A DNA stretch of 64,000 nucleotides from an uncultured Bacteroidales bacterium (GTDB lineage: Bacteria > Bacteroidota > Bacteroidia > Bacteroidales > Paludibacteraceae), in the NCBI GenBank assembly GCA_902800215.1, contig CADCDS010000006.1:62001-126000 (forward strand), written 5' to 3'. The notes beneath the pieces are model-generated. The model worked only from the letters and a program-made list of their open reading frames with translations. It was not told the origin of the DNA and made no database searches. Position numbers and translations under genes: made by a program. Positions within the stretch are counted from its first letter, which is position 1, and every line of letters begins with the position of its first letter. Shown here piece after piece: positions 44,601 through 51,402 of the stretch.

Positions 44601-47600
44601 CTTGATCCTACGAAAAAATGTCCGATGGAAGAGACGTTAATCGTTAGTTCCAATCCGACTAAAGGATTAAAGAGTAGCAGTAGTGCCTTGTTGTACGAAG
44701 TATCTATCCCGGATAGGATCAATATTGCTGCAAAACGTTCTAATGGTTTGATATATCGGACGGAGAACGGATTGAAAGTAGATGTATTGGATAAGGATCA
44801 AAAGAAAATCGGAGACGGTTTCCATTATGGCGCCGATATTATCAATACATCGATGAGTAGAACGATTGATTTGACAGATGAAGATACGTACAAAGATGTA
44901 AAGTATATACGTATTACTTCGGAGTCTTCTAACGGATACGATGTTACTTCCTTGTCGGTTCATAGAAGAAGATATTGCCGCATAGCAGAAAATAAGACAT
45001 CGTTGTCCTTTACGGCTACCACTAACTCTGCTTCTAATGAGCAGGCGATTGATGTACAATATGCCAACTATCCGTTGATGGTAGAGTGCTCCAATTCGAA
45101 GTTTACGTTCACTCCTACTGATATGTTTGGAGACTGCGGTAGTTATGGGGTGCAGACGGTATTGGTTACGTACCATGCCGGCGCTACGGCAGGAGATGAT
45201 AGCGGCGAGTTGTATATTAAGGACAATACCGGCGATACGTTGCAGACGATTACGCTGAGTGCAACCATCAATAAGTCGTCACAAACGATTACCTCCCATA
45301 ATGTAGCAAGTTCCTATAAGACGACGGATGAAGTTACGTTGACGGTAGCGACCAGTTCCGGTTTATCGAATTTCGAATATACCATCTCGGACGATAAGGT
45401 TGCACAGGTGAACGGTTCTAAACTGACGTTCCTGAAAGAAGGACATTTTGATCTCACGATTCGTGAGCCGGGTAATGCCGGTATTGATGCCGTGGAAGAG
45501 ACGATCTCCAATATTGAGGTGAAAAAAGTTACGCCGACGATCACAGGACCGGCTATTGCGATTGTTACATTGCCGGCTATGTTGGAAAACGTGCCTGTTG
45601 GTGCGTATACAGCAGAGGATGATAAGGGTACGGAAGTTACGGGTACGTTTACTTGGAACGGTACTCCGTTGAAGATGGTTGAGGGCACACGTTACCATAG
45701 TATCACCTTTACTCCGGATCAACCGGAAGGTAAAGATTGGTATGATAGCAAGACGTTTGATCTCTCTGTAACGGCCGTTAAGGGCGCACAGACGATTGAT
45801 TGGTCGTCATTCCCGGATGAGAGTTCGCAGGCATGCTCGAAGGCAACCTCGTTCAGCGCTACAGCAAGTAGCGGATTAACGGTGGTTTATACGACCAGCG
45901 ATTCGGAAATTGCTACCATCATCAATAATAATGAGTTGCACGTGCTCAAAGCCGGTGAGGTAACGATTTATGCGGATCAGGAAGGCGACGATGACTATGC
46001 TGCGGCTCCGCGGGTAAGCAAAACCATTACGCTGACTACAGAGACACCGGTAATTGCGACAATGCCGAAAGCGGATACGATTTATGTGAGCCAGAAGTTG
46101 GCTATATCGCAATTCCACGACTGGAGTGCGACGGTGAATGAAGAAGCGATTGAGGGTTCGTTTGCATGGAACAATCCGAACATCCTTCCGGAAGAAGGCA
46201 AACGTACATATAAGGCTACCTTCACGGGGTCACCTGCGGCTTGGTACGAAACGGTAGAGGTGGATGTAGAGATCGTTTGCCGCCGTTATCCGCAAGAAGT
46301 TACGTGGGATTATGAGGGGGGGACGATTTATGTGAATGATGTAATATCCTTCAGCGGTGCTGAGTCAAGTGTAGAGCAGCCGATTCATTATTTGACGTCT
46401 GATCTTTCGATTGCTGAAGTGGATGAGGCGCATGGAAATAAACTGATTGTTCATGGTAAGGGTACGATTGAAGTAATCGCTCGTCCGGAAGAGAATGCTA
46501 TTTATGAGGCAACGGAGCAACGTCGAACCTTGACGATCTTGCCGTTGGCGACGACGGTAACGGCTAATCCGGCTGCGGCTGAGGACCTTACATACGGTCA
46601 GGCGCTGAATGCAACGGATGTTGTTGGCGGAACTGTGAAGGGTTCGGATGATGCGGAACTGCAAGGAACATGGTCATGGAATAATGGTGCAGAAGAGTTG
46701 AATGCAGGACAGGGTCAAGTGCGTGGTGTAACGTTTACACCGAACGATAGTCATTGGTATGCGACGGCTACAAGTACTGCGACGGTGAATGTGAATAAGG
46801 CTACACCTGAGGAAATGGCGAACAATGTGGCGGTTACTTATGGTACAACTGCATCGAGTGTAACGCTGTCCGGATCGGGTAACGGTACATGGAGTTGGAA
46901 TGACAGCCGTGCAAATGAGACGTTGGATGCAGATCATTATTCATTAGATGTTCGGTTTACTCCGAATGATGGAGATAATTACAATGTACAGAATACGACC
47001 GTTCAGGTAACGGTTAATCCGGCAACACCGGATTTGGCATGGACAAAGGCTCCGACAGAATGTCTGACCACAGATGCAAATGTGGTATTTGCTGCGGCTT
47101 CGGAAGCCTCGACGGGTGCTATCTCTTATGAGATTGTAAGCGGAACGGGTGTGTCGATTCATCCGACGAGCGGTGTGCTGACGATTACTGAGGCAGGAAC
47201 GGTGACGATTCAGGCAACGATCGCTGCTACTCGGAACTACGAGAGTCGCTCGATCACGACGAGTCTGACTATTACTCCTCCGAATGTGTTCACGAATGCG
47301 ACGGGTAACGGTAAGTGGGATGATCCTGCGAACTGGAGCGTAAAAGTGCCGCAAGAGGAGGTACCGGATGTAGTGGTAAGCGGTGAGTTGGTGATCGATG
47401 GAGAAGTGACGGTTGGTGATCTGACGATTCAGCCGACAGGTGGTGTGACGATCGTGGATGACGGTAAGTTAACTGTGACCGGTCATAGCAATGATATTCC
47501 GGAATACGGCGATATCCACGTCATGGACGATGGTGCGCTTGAACTGGAGAGCGCAGCCGTGCTGGAGGTTCGCCACTTTACGCTGGATGCGAAGTTAGGA

Positions 47601-48818
47601 GACAATACAGAAGCTAACCCTGCTGCTTCCGGTCAGGTGGAAGGCAAGGAGAAATTGAATGTTAATGGTGATGTTTACTTCCAGATGACTTTTGATCCAA
47701 GTGGCAACATTACGTATGGTTGGTATGACTTTGTGGTTCCGTTTGAAGTGGAAGTTTTGAATGGTGTTTACGATGAGCATCTCAACAAACTGACATATGG
47801 CGTTGATTACCTTGTTATGAATTATAACGAGCAGAAACGTGCGGTAAAGGGTAAAGACTGGAACGAATATAAAGGTACTATGCAACCGGGCTGTATTTAT
47901 ACGATCACATTTGAGGAGACAAAAACTTGGAATACTTTCATCTTCAAAAAGAAAGCTGGCTCTAATACATGGAGTGACGGTAGTTTTGCAGCAGAATACT
48001 CTAGTGTCGGACAAACAGCAGATCGTGGATGGAATGGTTTAGGAAACGGAACATTACAACATCGTGAGTTAAGTGGTTTAGCAGAAGGTACACTTGTGCA
48101 GATGTATAATCACACGCTGAATTGTTACGAGCCATTTGAAGCAGAAGAAAAGGCATATGCAGTTGGTACCGCATTCTTCTTACAAGTGGATGGAAACGTT
48201 TCGTCAATAGATTTGTCTGCAACAGATGGAACAAAAGAGTTGCGTGCGCCAAAACGAGATGCGGAAACTACGGATAAGTTCCGTTTGGTTCTTGCAGCGG
48301 AAAATAGCCAATATACGGATCGTTTATGGTTCTCAGCAGATGAGGAAGCGACAGAAACATATGTGATTGGACACGACGTACTTAAAATGGGTACTCTTAC
48401 CAGCGCCAAGAAAGCGCAGATGTGGTCCACAAAGGGAGGAAAGAACCTCTGCGATGTAGAAGCAACTTTGAACGGTTCTACGGCGACCACTCCTTTATCG
48501 ATCTTTGCTCCTGCTGCAGGTAATTACGAACTGACGGTAGAAAAGGCACCGGAGAACACAATGCTGTATCTGACGTACAACGGACGTGCAATTTGGAACT
48601 TGACGTACAGTCCGTATGTCTTTGATCTGACGAAGGGAACGACGGAAGGGTATGGACTGAAGATGTATGTAATGCAGGTTGCTACAGACGTAGAAACGGT
48701 TAGCGGAGAGCGGTTAGAGGTTAGCGGAAATCGCAAAGTGCTGATTGATGACGTCATTTATATCGTAACTCCGGAAGGAAAGATGTACGATATAACGGGA
48801 AAAAGTGCAAATTATTAA
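41691..48818 (+). CDS. Giant multidomain surface protein (2375 residues)
   Basis: The signal region (about residues 17-42) is followed by Listeria-Bacteroides (InlB B-type) repeats near residues 150-375 (YTIKFNGNGGSGSM, FAGWNTKANGTGTSYTD, YAQWTANTYKVRFNGNG). A carbohydrate-binding-like domain is near 580-685 (DHFYAEYSADGSNWISAL). Many Ig-like or cadherin-like repeats follow to about 1850, then a beta-helix-like or sorting region near 1865-2200. The end has a word repeat and then a diverged tail (NRKVLIDDVIYIVTPEGKMY). It is likely an adhesin exported by the same route as the other tail-carrying proteins. Its promoter block is shared with the 882-residue protein gene. No catalytic motif was seen. 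Confidence 0.85.
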   Translation: MIRTLVGLRSRITSTKPLLTMLALLMVCLFGVNEKAWGKEWKWELTVNVSEGKGSVYAKIDKQVAIWYDEKTSDDATSGSPQTITVTTNNRHDWQNSNRRGRVLFRSNDTGYTFAGWYDGDGNQLSTATDYTAFGACNDGKIMTVYAHFRAHTYTIKFNGNGGSGSMGEHTCTYDKAWNLTANAFTRTGYTFAGWNTKANGTGTSYTDKKSVKNLTSTDGATINLYAQWTANTYKVRFNGNGNSGGSMSDQTMTCHQAANLTANTFTRSYTVTYNADGGNYTKSSETATYTFDGWAESATGAKKYNNQASVTNLSYTKDSIVNLYAKWTGGTITLDKATKDGKVFEGWYLGNTDEYVGSKNTNYNPTGNVTLKAHWVDKAEPKYTWNGDTIYHVGDAALDLNALWVSNNDEVAKTFTLVSFTPSGTNNTGAPTTTSLTGSTLSLGQAGEVKIKVTQPASTSFYAGIAELTLTINKHENIILVKGKQSYRKEIDINSSDNEFTFAATNTDYEHYPIQVEQIAGHNIATYNPDKHVVHSANVSGEAIWQVTQAENYYYESASSLFAIDVRLAAEEVCYLVNDDELQEWSTIWASKTYEFDRRGKVCTFKAWRDDIAGFSNNDHFYAEYSADGSNWISALKLNLPNENDWDDFSMNLPADARYVRFATYTGATGRRGVRNVKVSRFTYLNLSDETLTFAKTNTNAPLYCGDELSKTFTVDWSMPTNGTEINISSNNPKFTVSPAKISNTGCDDGQTTITVTYSSDTVGTFDGKIIINNEVYYKEIAVSGTTIRRPQTITWSTEDETFVEGDEISASAVGAVTMSVSGDGAAYVEVSGNKATINELDGELSSVTAILTASAAQTDVYNAKDSVRTITITNKTKQSITWEQDFAHYKTTDTELEVTLNATASSGLKVYYVLSEEVDGLTLSHNADSTVWTLTHSNKECGGVTLIAKQDGNSEYAAASSVSLPVRVLDPTKKCPMEETLIVSSNPTKGLKSSSSALLYEVSIPDRINIAAKRSNGLIYRTENGLKVDVLDKDQKKIGDGFHYGADIINTSMSRTIDLTDEDTYKDVKYIRITSESSNGYDVTSLSVHRRRYCRIAENKTSLSFTATTNSASNEQAIDVQYANYPLMVECSNSKFTFTPTDMFGDCGSYGVQTVLVTYHAGATAGDDSGELYIKDNTGDTLQTITLSATINKSSQTITSHNVASSYKTTDEVTLTVATSSGLSNFEYTISDDKVAQVNGSKLTFLKEGHFDLTIREPGNAGIDAVEETISNIEVKKVTPTITGPAIAIVTLPAMLENVPVGAYTAEDDKGTEVTGTFTWNGTPLKMVEGTRYHSITFTPDQPEGKDWYDSKTFDLSVTAVKGAQTIDWSSFPDESSQACSKATSFSATASSGLTVVYTTSDSEIATIINNNELHVLKAGEVTIYADQEGDDDYAAAPRVSKTITLTTETPVIATMPKADTIYVSQKLAISQFHDWSATVNEEAIEGSFAWNNPNILPEEGKRTYKATFTGSPAAWYETVEVDVEIVCRRYPQEVTWDYEGGTIYVNDVISFSGAESSVEQPIHYLTSDLSIAEVDEAHGNKLIVHGKGTIEVIARPEENAIYEATEQRRTLTILPLATTVTANPAAAEDLTYGQALNATDVVGGTVKGSDDAELQGTWSWNNGAEELNAGQGQVRGVTFTPNDSHWYATATSTATVNVNKATPEEMANNVAVTYGTTASSVTLSGSGNGTWSWNDSRANETLDADHYSLDVRFTPNDGDNYNVQNTTVQVTVNPATPDLAWTKAPTECLTTDANVVFAAASEASTGAISYEIVSGTGVSIHPTSGVLTITEAGTVTIQATIAATRNYESRSITTSLTITPPNVFTNATGNGKWDDPANWSVKVPQEEVPDVVVSGELVIDGEVTVGDLTIQPTGGVTIVDDGKLTVTGHSNDIPEYGDIHVMDDGALELESAAVLEVRHFTLDAKLGDNTEANPAASGQVEGKEKLNVNGDVYFQMTFDPSGNITYGWYDFVVPFEVEVLNGVYDEHLNKLTYGVDYLVMNYNEQKRAVKGKDWNEYKGTMQPGCIYTITFEETKTWNTFIFKKKAGSNTWSDGSFAAEYSSVGQTADRGWNGLGNGTLQHRELSGLAEGTLVQMYNHTLNCYEPFEAEEKAYAVGTAFFLQVDGNVSSIDLSATDGTKELRAPKRDAETTDKFRLVLAAENSQYTDRLWFSADEEATETYVIGHDVLKMGTLTSAKKAQMWSTKGGKNLCDVEATLNGSTATTPLSIFAPAAGNYELTVEKAPENTMLYLTYNGRAIWNLTYSPYVFDLTKGTTEGYGLKMYVMQVATDVETVSGERLEVSGNRKVLIDDVIYIVTPEGKMYDITGKSANY
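48693..48733. repeat. Word repeat (GGTTAGCGGAGAGCGGTTAG type) before the tail
   Basis: Four copies of CGGTTAG/CGGAGAG encode V-S-G-E-R-L-E-V-S-G just before the C-terminal tail. The family is shared with 16529-16570. Confidence 0.85.
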
Positions 48819-48832
48819 GAAATATTTGCGTA

Positions 48833-48935
48833 TATCAAAAAAAAGCAAACAAATATTTGTTGTACTTCGGCACGCCCTTATAAATAAGGAATCCTCCGAA
48901 GGTACGGTCGCACAGTTGTGCAAATAGCAATCCTT
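48833..48935 (+). repeat. Dispersed structured element, copy 2 (plus strand)
   Basis: Blocks in order are TTTGTTGTACTTCGGCACGCC, a CCTTA/TAAGG stem, TCCTCCGAAGGTACG, and GCAC-AGTT-GTGC followed by AAATAGCAAT. The same order occurs on the minus strand at 8340-8436, where the central stem is different. It lies between the giant gene and the small peptide gene. Confidence 0.6.
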
Positions 48936-48977
48936 TTTAATAAAAAACTCAAATAATTTTGGTTTTTTAATAAAAGT

Positions 48978-49009
48978 CTTGCATATTTCAAATATTTGTT
49001 GTACCTTTG
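48978..49009 (+). promoter_or_regulatory. Promoter of the 44-residue peptide gene
   Basis: CTTG at 48978-48981 and TACCTTTG at 49002-49009 are 20 bases apart, and the ATG at 49027 follows within a very short leader. Confidence 0.75.
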
Positions 49010-49026
49010 CACGCTTTTTTGACTAA

Positions 49027-49161
49027 ATGAAAAGAACGTATTACATACCGACGGTAGAAATCCTTTACGTGAATACAGAGGAGATGATGCTCGGCTCTAT
49101 GGAGAGTGGAGGTCACTCATCTGTGGGTCAAGCTCCTGAGCGTCGTGATCCGGCGTTCTAA
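49027..49161 (+). CDS. Small peptide gene (44 residues)
   Basis: The reading frame has its own promoter 18 bases upstream and its own terminator 20 bases downstream, strong signs of a real short gene. The product starts MKRTYYIPTVEILYVNTEEM, has a Gly/Ser-rich middle (MLGSMESGGHSSVG) and ends QAPERRDPAF. It resembles the many small Bacteroidota proteins that open with a P-x-x-E-x-x-x-V segment followed by a Gly/Ser and charged end. Whether it is a precursor peptide is unknown; it has no signal peptide. A possible link with the PqqD-like/S26 pair about 11 kb away is only a hypothesis. Confidence 0.7.
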   Translation: MKRTYYIPTVEILYVNTEEMMLGSMESGGHSSVGQAPERRDPAF

Positions 49162-49180
49162 TTATCGGAAGAATAAGGTA

Positions 49181-49206
49181 AAAGGCTGCGAACGGCAGCC
49201 TTTTTT
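49181..49206 (+). terminator. Rho-independent terminator of the peptide gene
   Basis: AAAGGCTGC and GGCAGCCTTT form a stem of about 9 bp with a GAAC-type loop, followed by a T-run. Confidence 0.85.
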
Positions 49207-49255
49207 CATGGAGGGAGATAAAACTCCAAATAAATTTGATTTTTATCGTTAAATA

Positions 49256-49287
49256 CTTGTATATTCCAAATATTTGTTGTAACTTTG
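49256..49287 (+). promoter_or_regulatory. Promoter of the RhuM-family gene (CTTG-N20-TAACTTTG)
   Basis: CTTG at 49256-49259 and TAACTTTG at 49280-49287 are 20 bases apart; the ATG is at 49307. Confidence 0.75.
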
Positions 49288-49306
49288 CAACAAATTTAGT
49301 GAAACT

Positions 49307-50332
49307 ATGAGCGGGATGCTTGATACATATAATCCGCAAGGCGAGATGGTGATTTACCAGACGGAGGATGGGAAGGCTTCGGTAGATGTGATGCTGGAGA
49401 ACGAAACCGTGTGGCTGACACAAGATCAAATCGCTGCTTTGTACGGAAAAAGTAAGTCCACGATTAGTTACCATCTCTCTAATATTTTCCAAGAGGGAGA
49501 ACTAGATGAAAAAGTGGTAGTTCGAAATTATCGAACAACCACTCAGCACGGGGCTATACCAGGGAAGACACAGGTTCATGACAAGGAATTTTATAACCTG
49601 GACGTCATTATAGCAGTAGGATACAGAGTTCGGAGTCAGCGAGGTACGCAATTCCGCAAATGGGCGACCGAGCGGCTGAAGGAATATATTATTAAGGGCT
49701 TTACGATTGATGCAGAGCGATTAAAAGGCAATGCAGGCGGACAATACTGGTATGACCTGTTAGCCACTATCAAAGACATCCGCTCGTCAGAAAAGGTACT
49801 TTATCGCCAGGTTTTGGATCTGTACGCAACGAGTGTGGACTATGATGCCAAGGCGGAAGATACGATTCTGTTCTTTAAGATGGTGCAAAATAAGTTGCAT
49901 TACGCAACGCACGGACAGACGGCTTCGGAGTTGATTTATCACCGAGCAGATTCGGAACAACCGTTTATGGGGTTGACGACCTTCAAAGGTACGCATCCAA
50001 CGCAAGCAGATGTAGTGATCGCAAAGAACTATCTGAGTGAAGAGGAATTGAGAAAGTTGAACAATATGGTTTCGGGTTACTTTGATTTCGCAGAGAACCG
50101 AGCGATGGAGCACATCCCGACAACCATGCGTGAGTATAGAGAGCTCTTGGATCGAATCCTTTCGGCTAACGGTTCACCGGTATTGGATAACGCAGGAAGT
50201 ATTTCGGCAGACGAGGCGCGTGCAAAAGCGATTGCAGAGTACCGCAAATACCAAGTACGTGCGCTTACACCGGTAGAACAGGCCTACTACGCTTCCCTGA
50301 AAGCAATAGAGGCTACGGCAAAGAAGAAATGA
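49307..50332 (+). CDS. RhuM-family (virulence RhuM) protein
   Basis: The 341-residue protein matches the RhuM family: VWLTQDQIAALYGKSKSTIS (a helix-turn-helix-like start), YNLDVIIAVGYRVRSQRGTQFRKWATERLKEYIIKGF, and the C-terminal helical part with HGQTASELIYHRADSEQPF. The family is frequent in mobile and accessory regions; its function is not established. A 29-base palindrome (49514-49542) lies in frame in the variable segment VVVRNYRTTTQHG. It is flanked by its own promoter and the convergent DUF4861 gene. Confidence 0.85.
   Translation: MSGMLDTYNPQGEMVIYQTEDGKASVDVMLENETVWLTQDQIAALYGKSKSTISYHLSNIFQEGELDEKVVVRNYRTTTQHGAIPGKTQVHDKEFYNLDVIIAVGYRVRSQRGTQFRKWATERLKEYIIKGFTIDAERLKGNAGGQYWYDLLATIKDIRSSEKVLYRQVLDLYATSVDYDAKAEDTILFFKMVQNKLHYATHGQTASELIYHRADSEQPFMGLTTFKGTHPTQADVVIAKNYLSEEELRKLNNMVSGYFDFAENRAMEHIPTTMREYRELLDRILSANGSPVLDNAGSISADEARAKAIAEYRKYQVRALTPVEQAYYASLKAIEATAKKK
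49514..49542. repeat. 29-base palindrome in the RhuM-family gene
   Basis: GTGGT-A-GTTCGA, a loop AATTA, and TCGAAC-A-ACCAC pair except for the two facing A bases. It encodes the variable N-terminal segment of RhuM. Confidence 0.85.
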
Positions 50333-50334
50333 TA

Positions 50335-51402
50335 TTATTTGAGATGTTTCGCCCAGCGGCGAAGATAGATTAACCACTCCTCAGCAGTTCTTGCGACGGG
50401 GTGGTTTTCTTTTGTGGCACCGACGCAAGTTAAATAGAAATGGGGTGTCGCACACATTGGAGATTGGAGATTGGAAATTGGAGATTGCTTTAGCAGACAA
50501 AGCAGATTCTGCTTGTCTTGGACGATGTCGCCGGCATAGGCTTTAGGGATAAAGACGGCAAGGCCGACGGTTTCTTTGGCGTATTTGGCAGAGTCGTTTA
50601 CGGGCCAATCGGTACCCCATGAGGCGAGGAGAACGCCGTTCTCCAATTGGATATTGGATATTGAAGATTGGAGATTTGCTCCTTTCGCAGGAATGAACTG
50701 TACTCCCGTGCAGAGGCCGGAGAGGGTATCGGAGAGGAGGACATCGCAGCGGAGATCACGATGACCGGCACGCATGGTGTAGCGGGTGGTGAGGTCGACG
50801 AGGGGACTAGGAACACTAGGATCCCTAGGCGTCCTAGGATTCCAACCGCGGACGGAGACTTCGATAGTGGCCTCATTCTTTGTTTGAGAAACGATTCGTT
50901 GACTTCTTTTTGCGACGGGTTCGATGTGAACCATCTTCTTGCCGTTCCAGTATTTGACCGAACCGACACCTACTGTACCGGAGACACGGAGAATATCATC
51001 GCCGTAACCTTCGGCAAGAAGGCTGTCGTTGGGATACCAATGACTCTGGGCGAGTTCAAGCTGGGGCTTGCGTTTGCAATAGGGATCGATGGTTTGCTTC
51101 TTATCGAAATAGATACGATAGGCCATGAGTTCGGACTCTACCGCTACACCGTGATGATGCAATTGATGGTATGTATCCTCTGCCGGATCGGCTGTCCATT
51201 CGGTGATAGGGTAGCAATGACGCATTTTAGCGCCTTCGGAGAGGATGGCGTAACCGGGACGGACACTATCAGTCTCCGTACCGATCTTCCAAAAAGATGT
51301 TGCTACTCGCGGGCTACAACCCGCAAGTAGCAAAGCAATCAACGGAATCCCGGTATATCGGAATCCCGGAATACCGAAAGGATTCTTAGTTGCGTGTGAC
51401 AT
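50335..51402 (-). CDS. DUF4861 lipoprotein, probably pectin-related
   Basis: From ATG 51402 the protein has 355 residues with a lipoprotein signal (TGIPLIALLLAGC). The body matches DUF4861 proteins, which sit beside pectin and rhamnogalacturonan enzymes: HHHGVAVESELMAYRIYFD, YGDDILRVSGTVGVGS, and TEEWLIYLRRW-like at the end. Function is unproven; a lyase or hydrolase role on rhamnogalacturonan is plausible. At least three word repeats are embedded in frame (50457-50488, 50644-50677, 50805-50842). It overlaps the GH28 gene by 17 bases. Confidence 0.75.
   Translation of the reverse strand: MSHATKNPFGIPGFRYTGIPLIALLLAGCSPRVATSFWKIGTETDSVRPGYAILSEGAKMRHCYPITEWTADPAEDTYHQLHHHGVAVESELMAYRIYFDKKQTIDPYCKRKPQLELAQSHWYPNDSLLAEGYGDDILRVSGTVGVGSVKYWNGKKMVHIEPVAKRSQRIVSQTKNEATIEVSVRGWNPRTPRDPSVPSPLVDLTTRYTMRAGHRDLRCDVLLSDTLSGLCTGVQFIPAKGANLQSSISNIQLENGVLLASWGTDWPVNDSAKYAKETVGLAVFIPKAYAGDIVQDKQNLLCLLKQSPISNLQSPMCATPHFYLTCVGATKENHPVARTAEEWLIYLRRWAKHLK
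50457..50488. repeat. Word repeat (GGAGATTGGAGATTGG type) in the DUF4861 gene, site 1
   Basis: Four copies of GAGATTG/GAAATTG encode Q-S-P-I-S-N-L-Q-S-P, near the C-terminus. Confidence 0.85.
50644..50677. repeat. Word repeat (ATTGGATATTGGATATTG type) in the DUF4861 gene, site 2
   Basis: Four copies of ATTGGAT/ATTGAAG encode L-Q-S-S-I-S-N-I-Q. The same word is at the window start (31-70). Confidence 0.85.
50805..50842. repeat. Word repeat (CCTAGGATCCCTAGG-like) in the DUF4861 gene, site 3
   Basis: Four copies of ACTAGGA/CCTAGG(A/C) encode P-R-T-P-R-D-P-S-V-P-S. A fourth, GGAATCCCGGTATATC-like, lies at 51343-51377 within the signal region. Confidence 0.75.
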
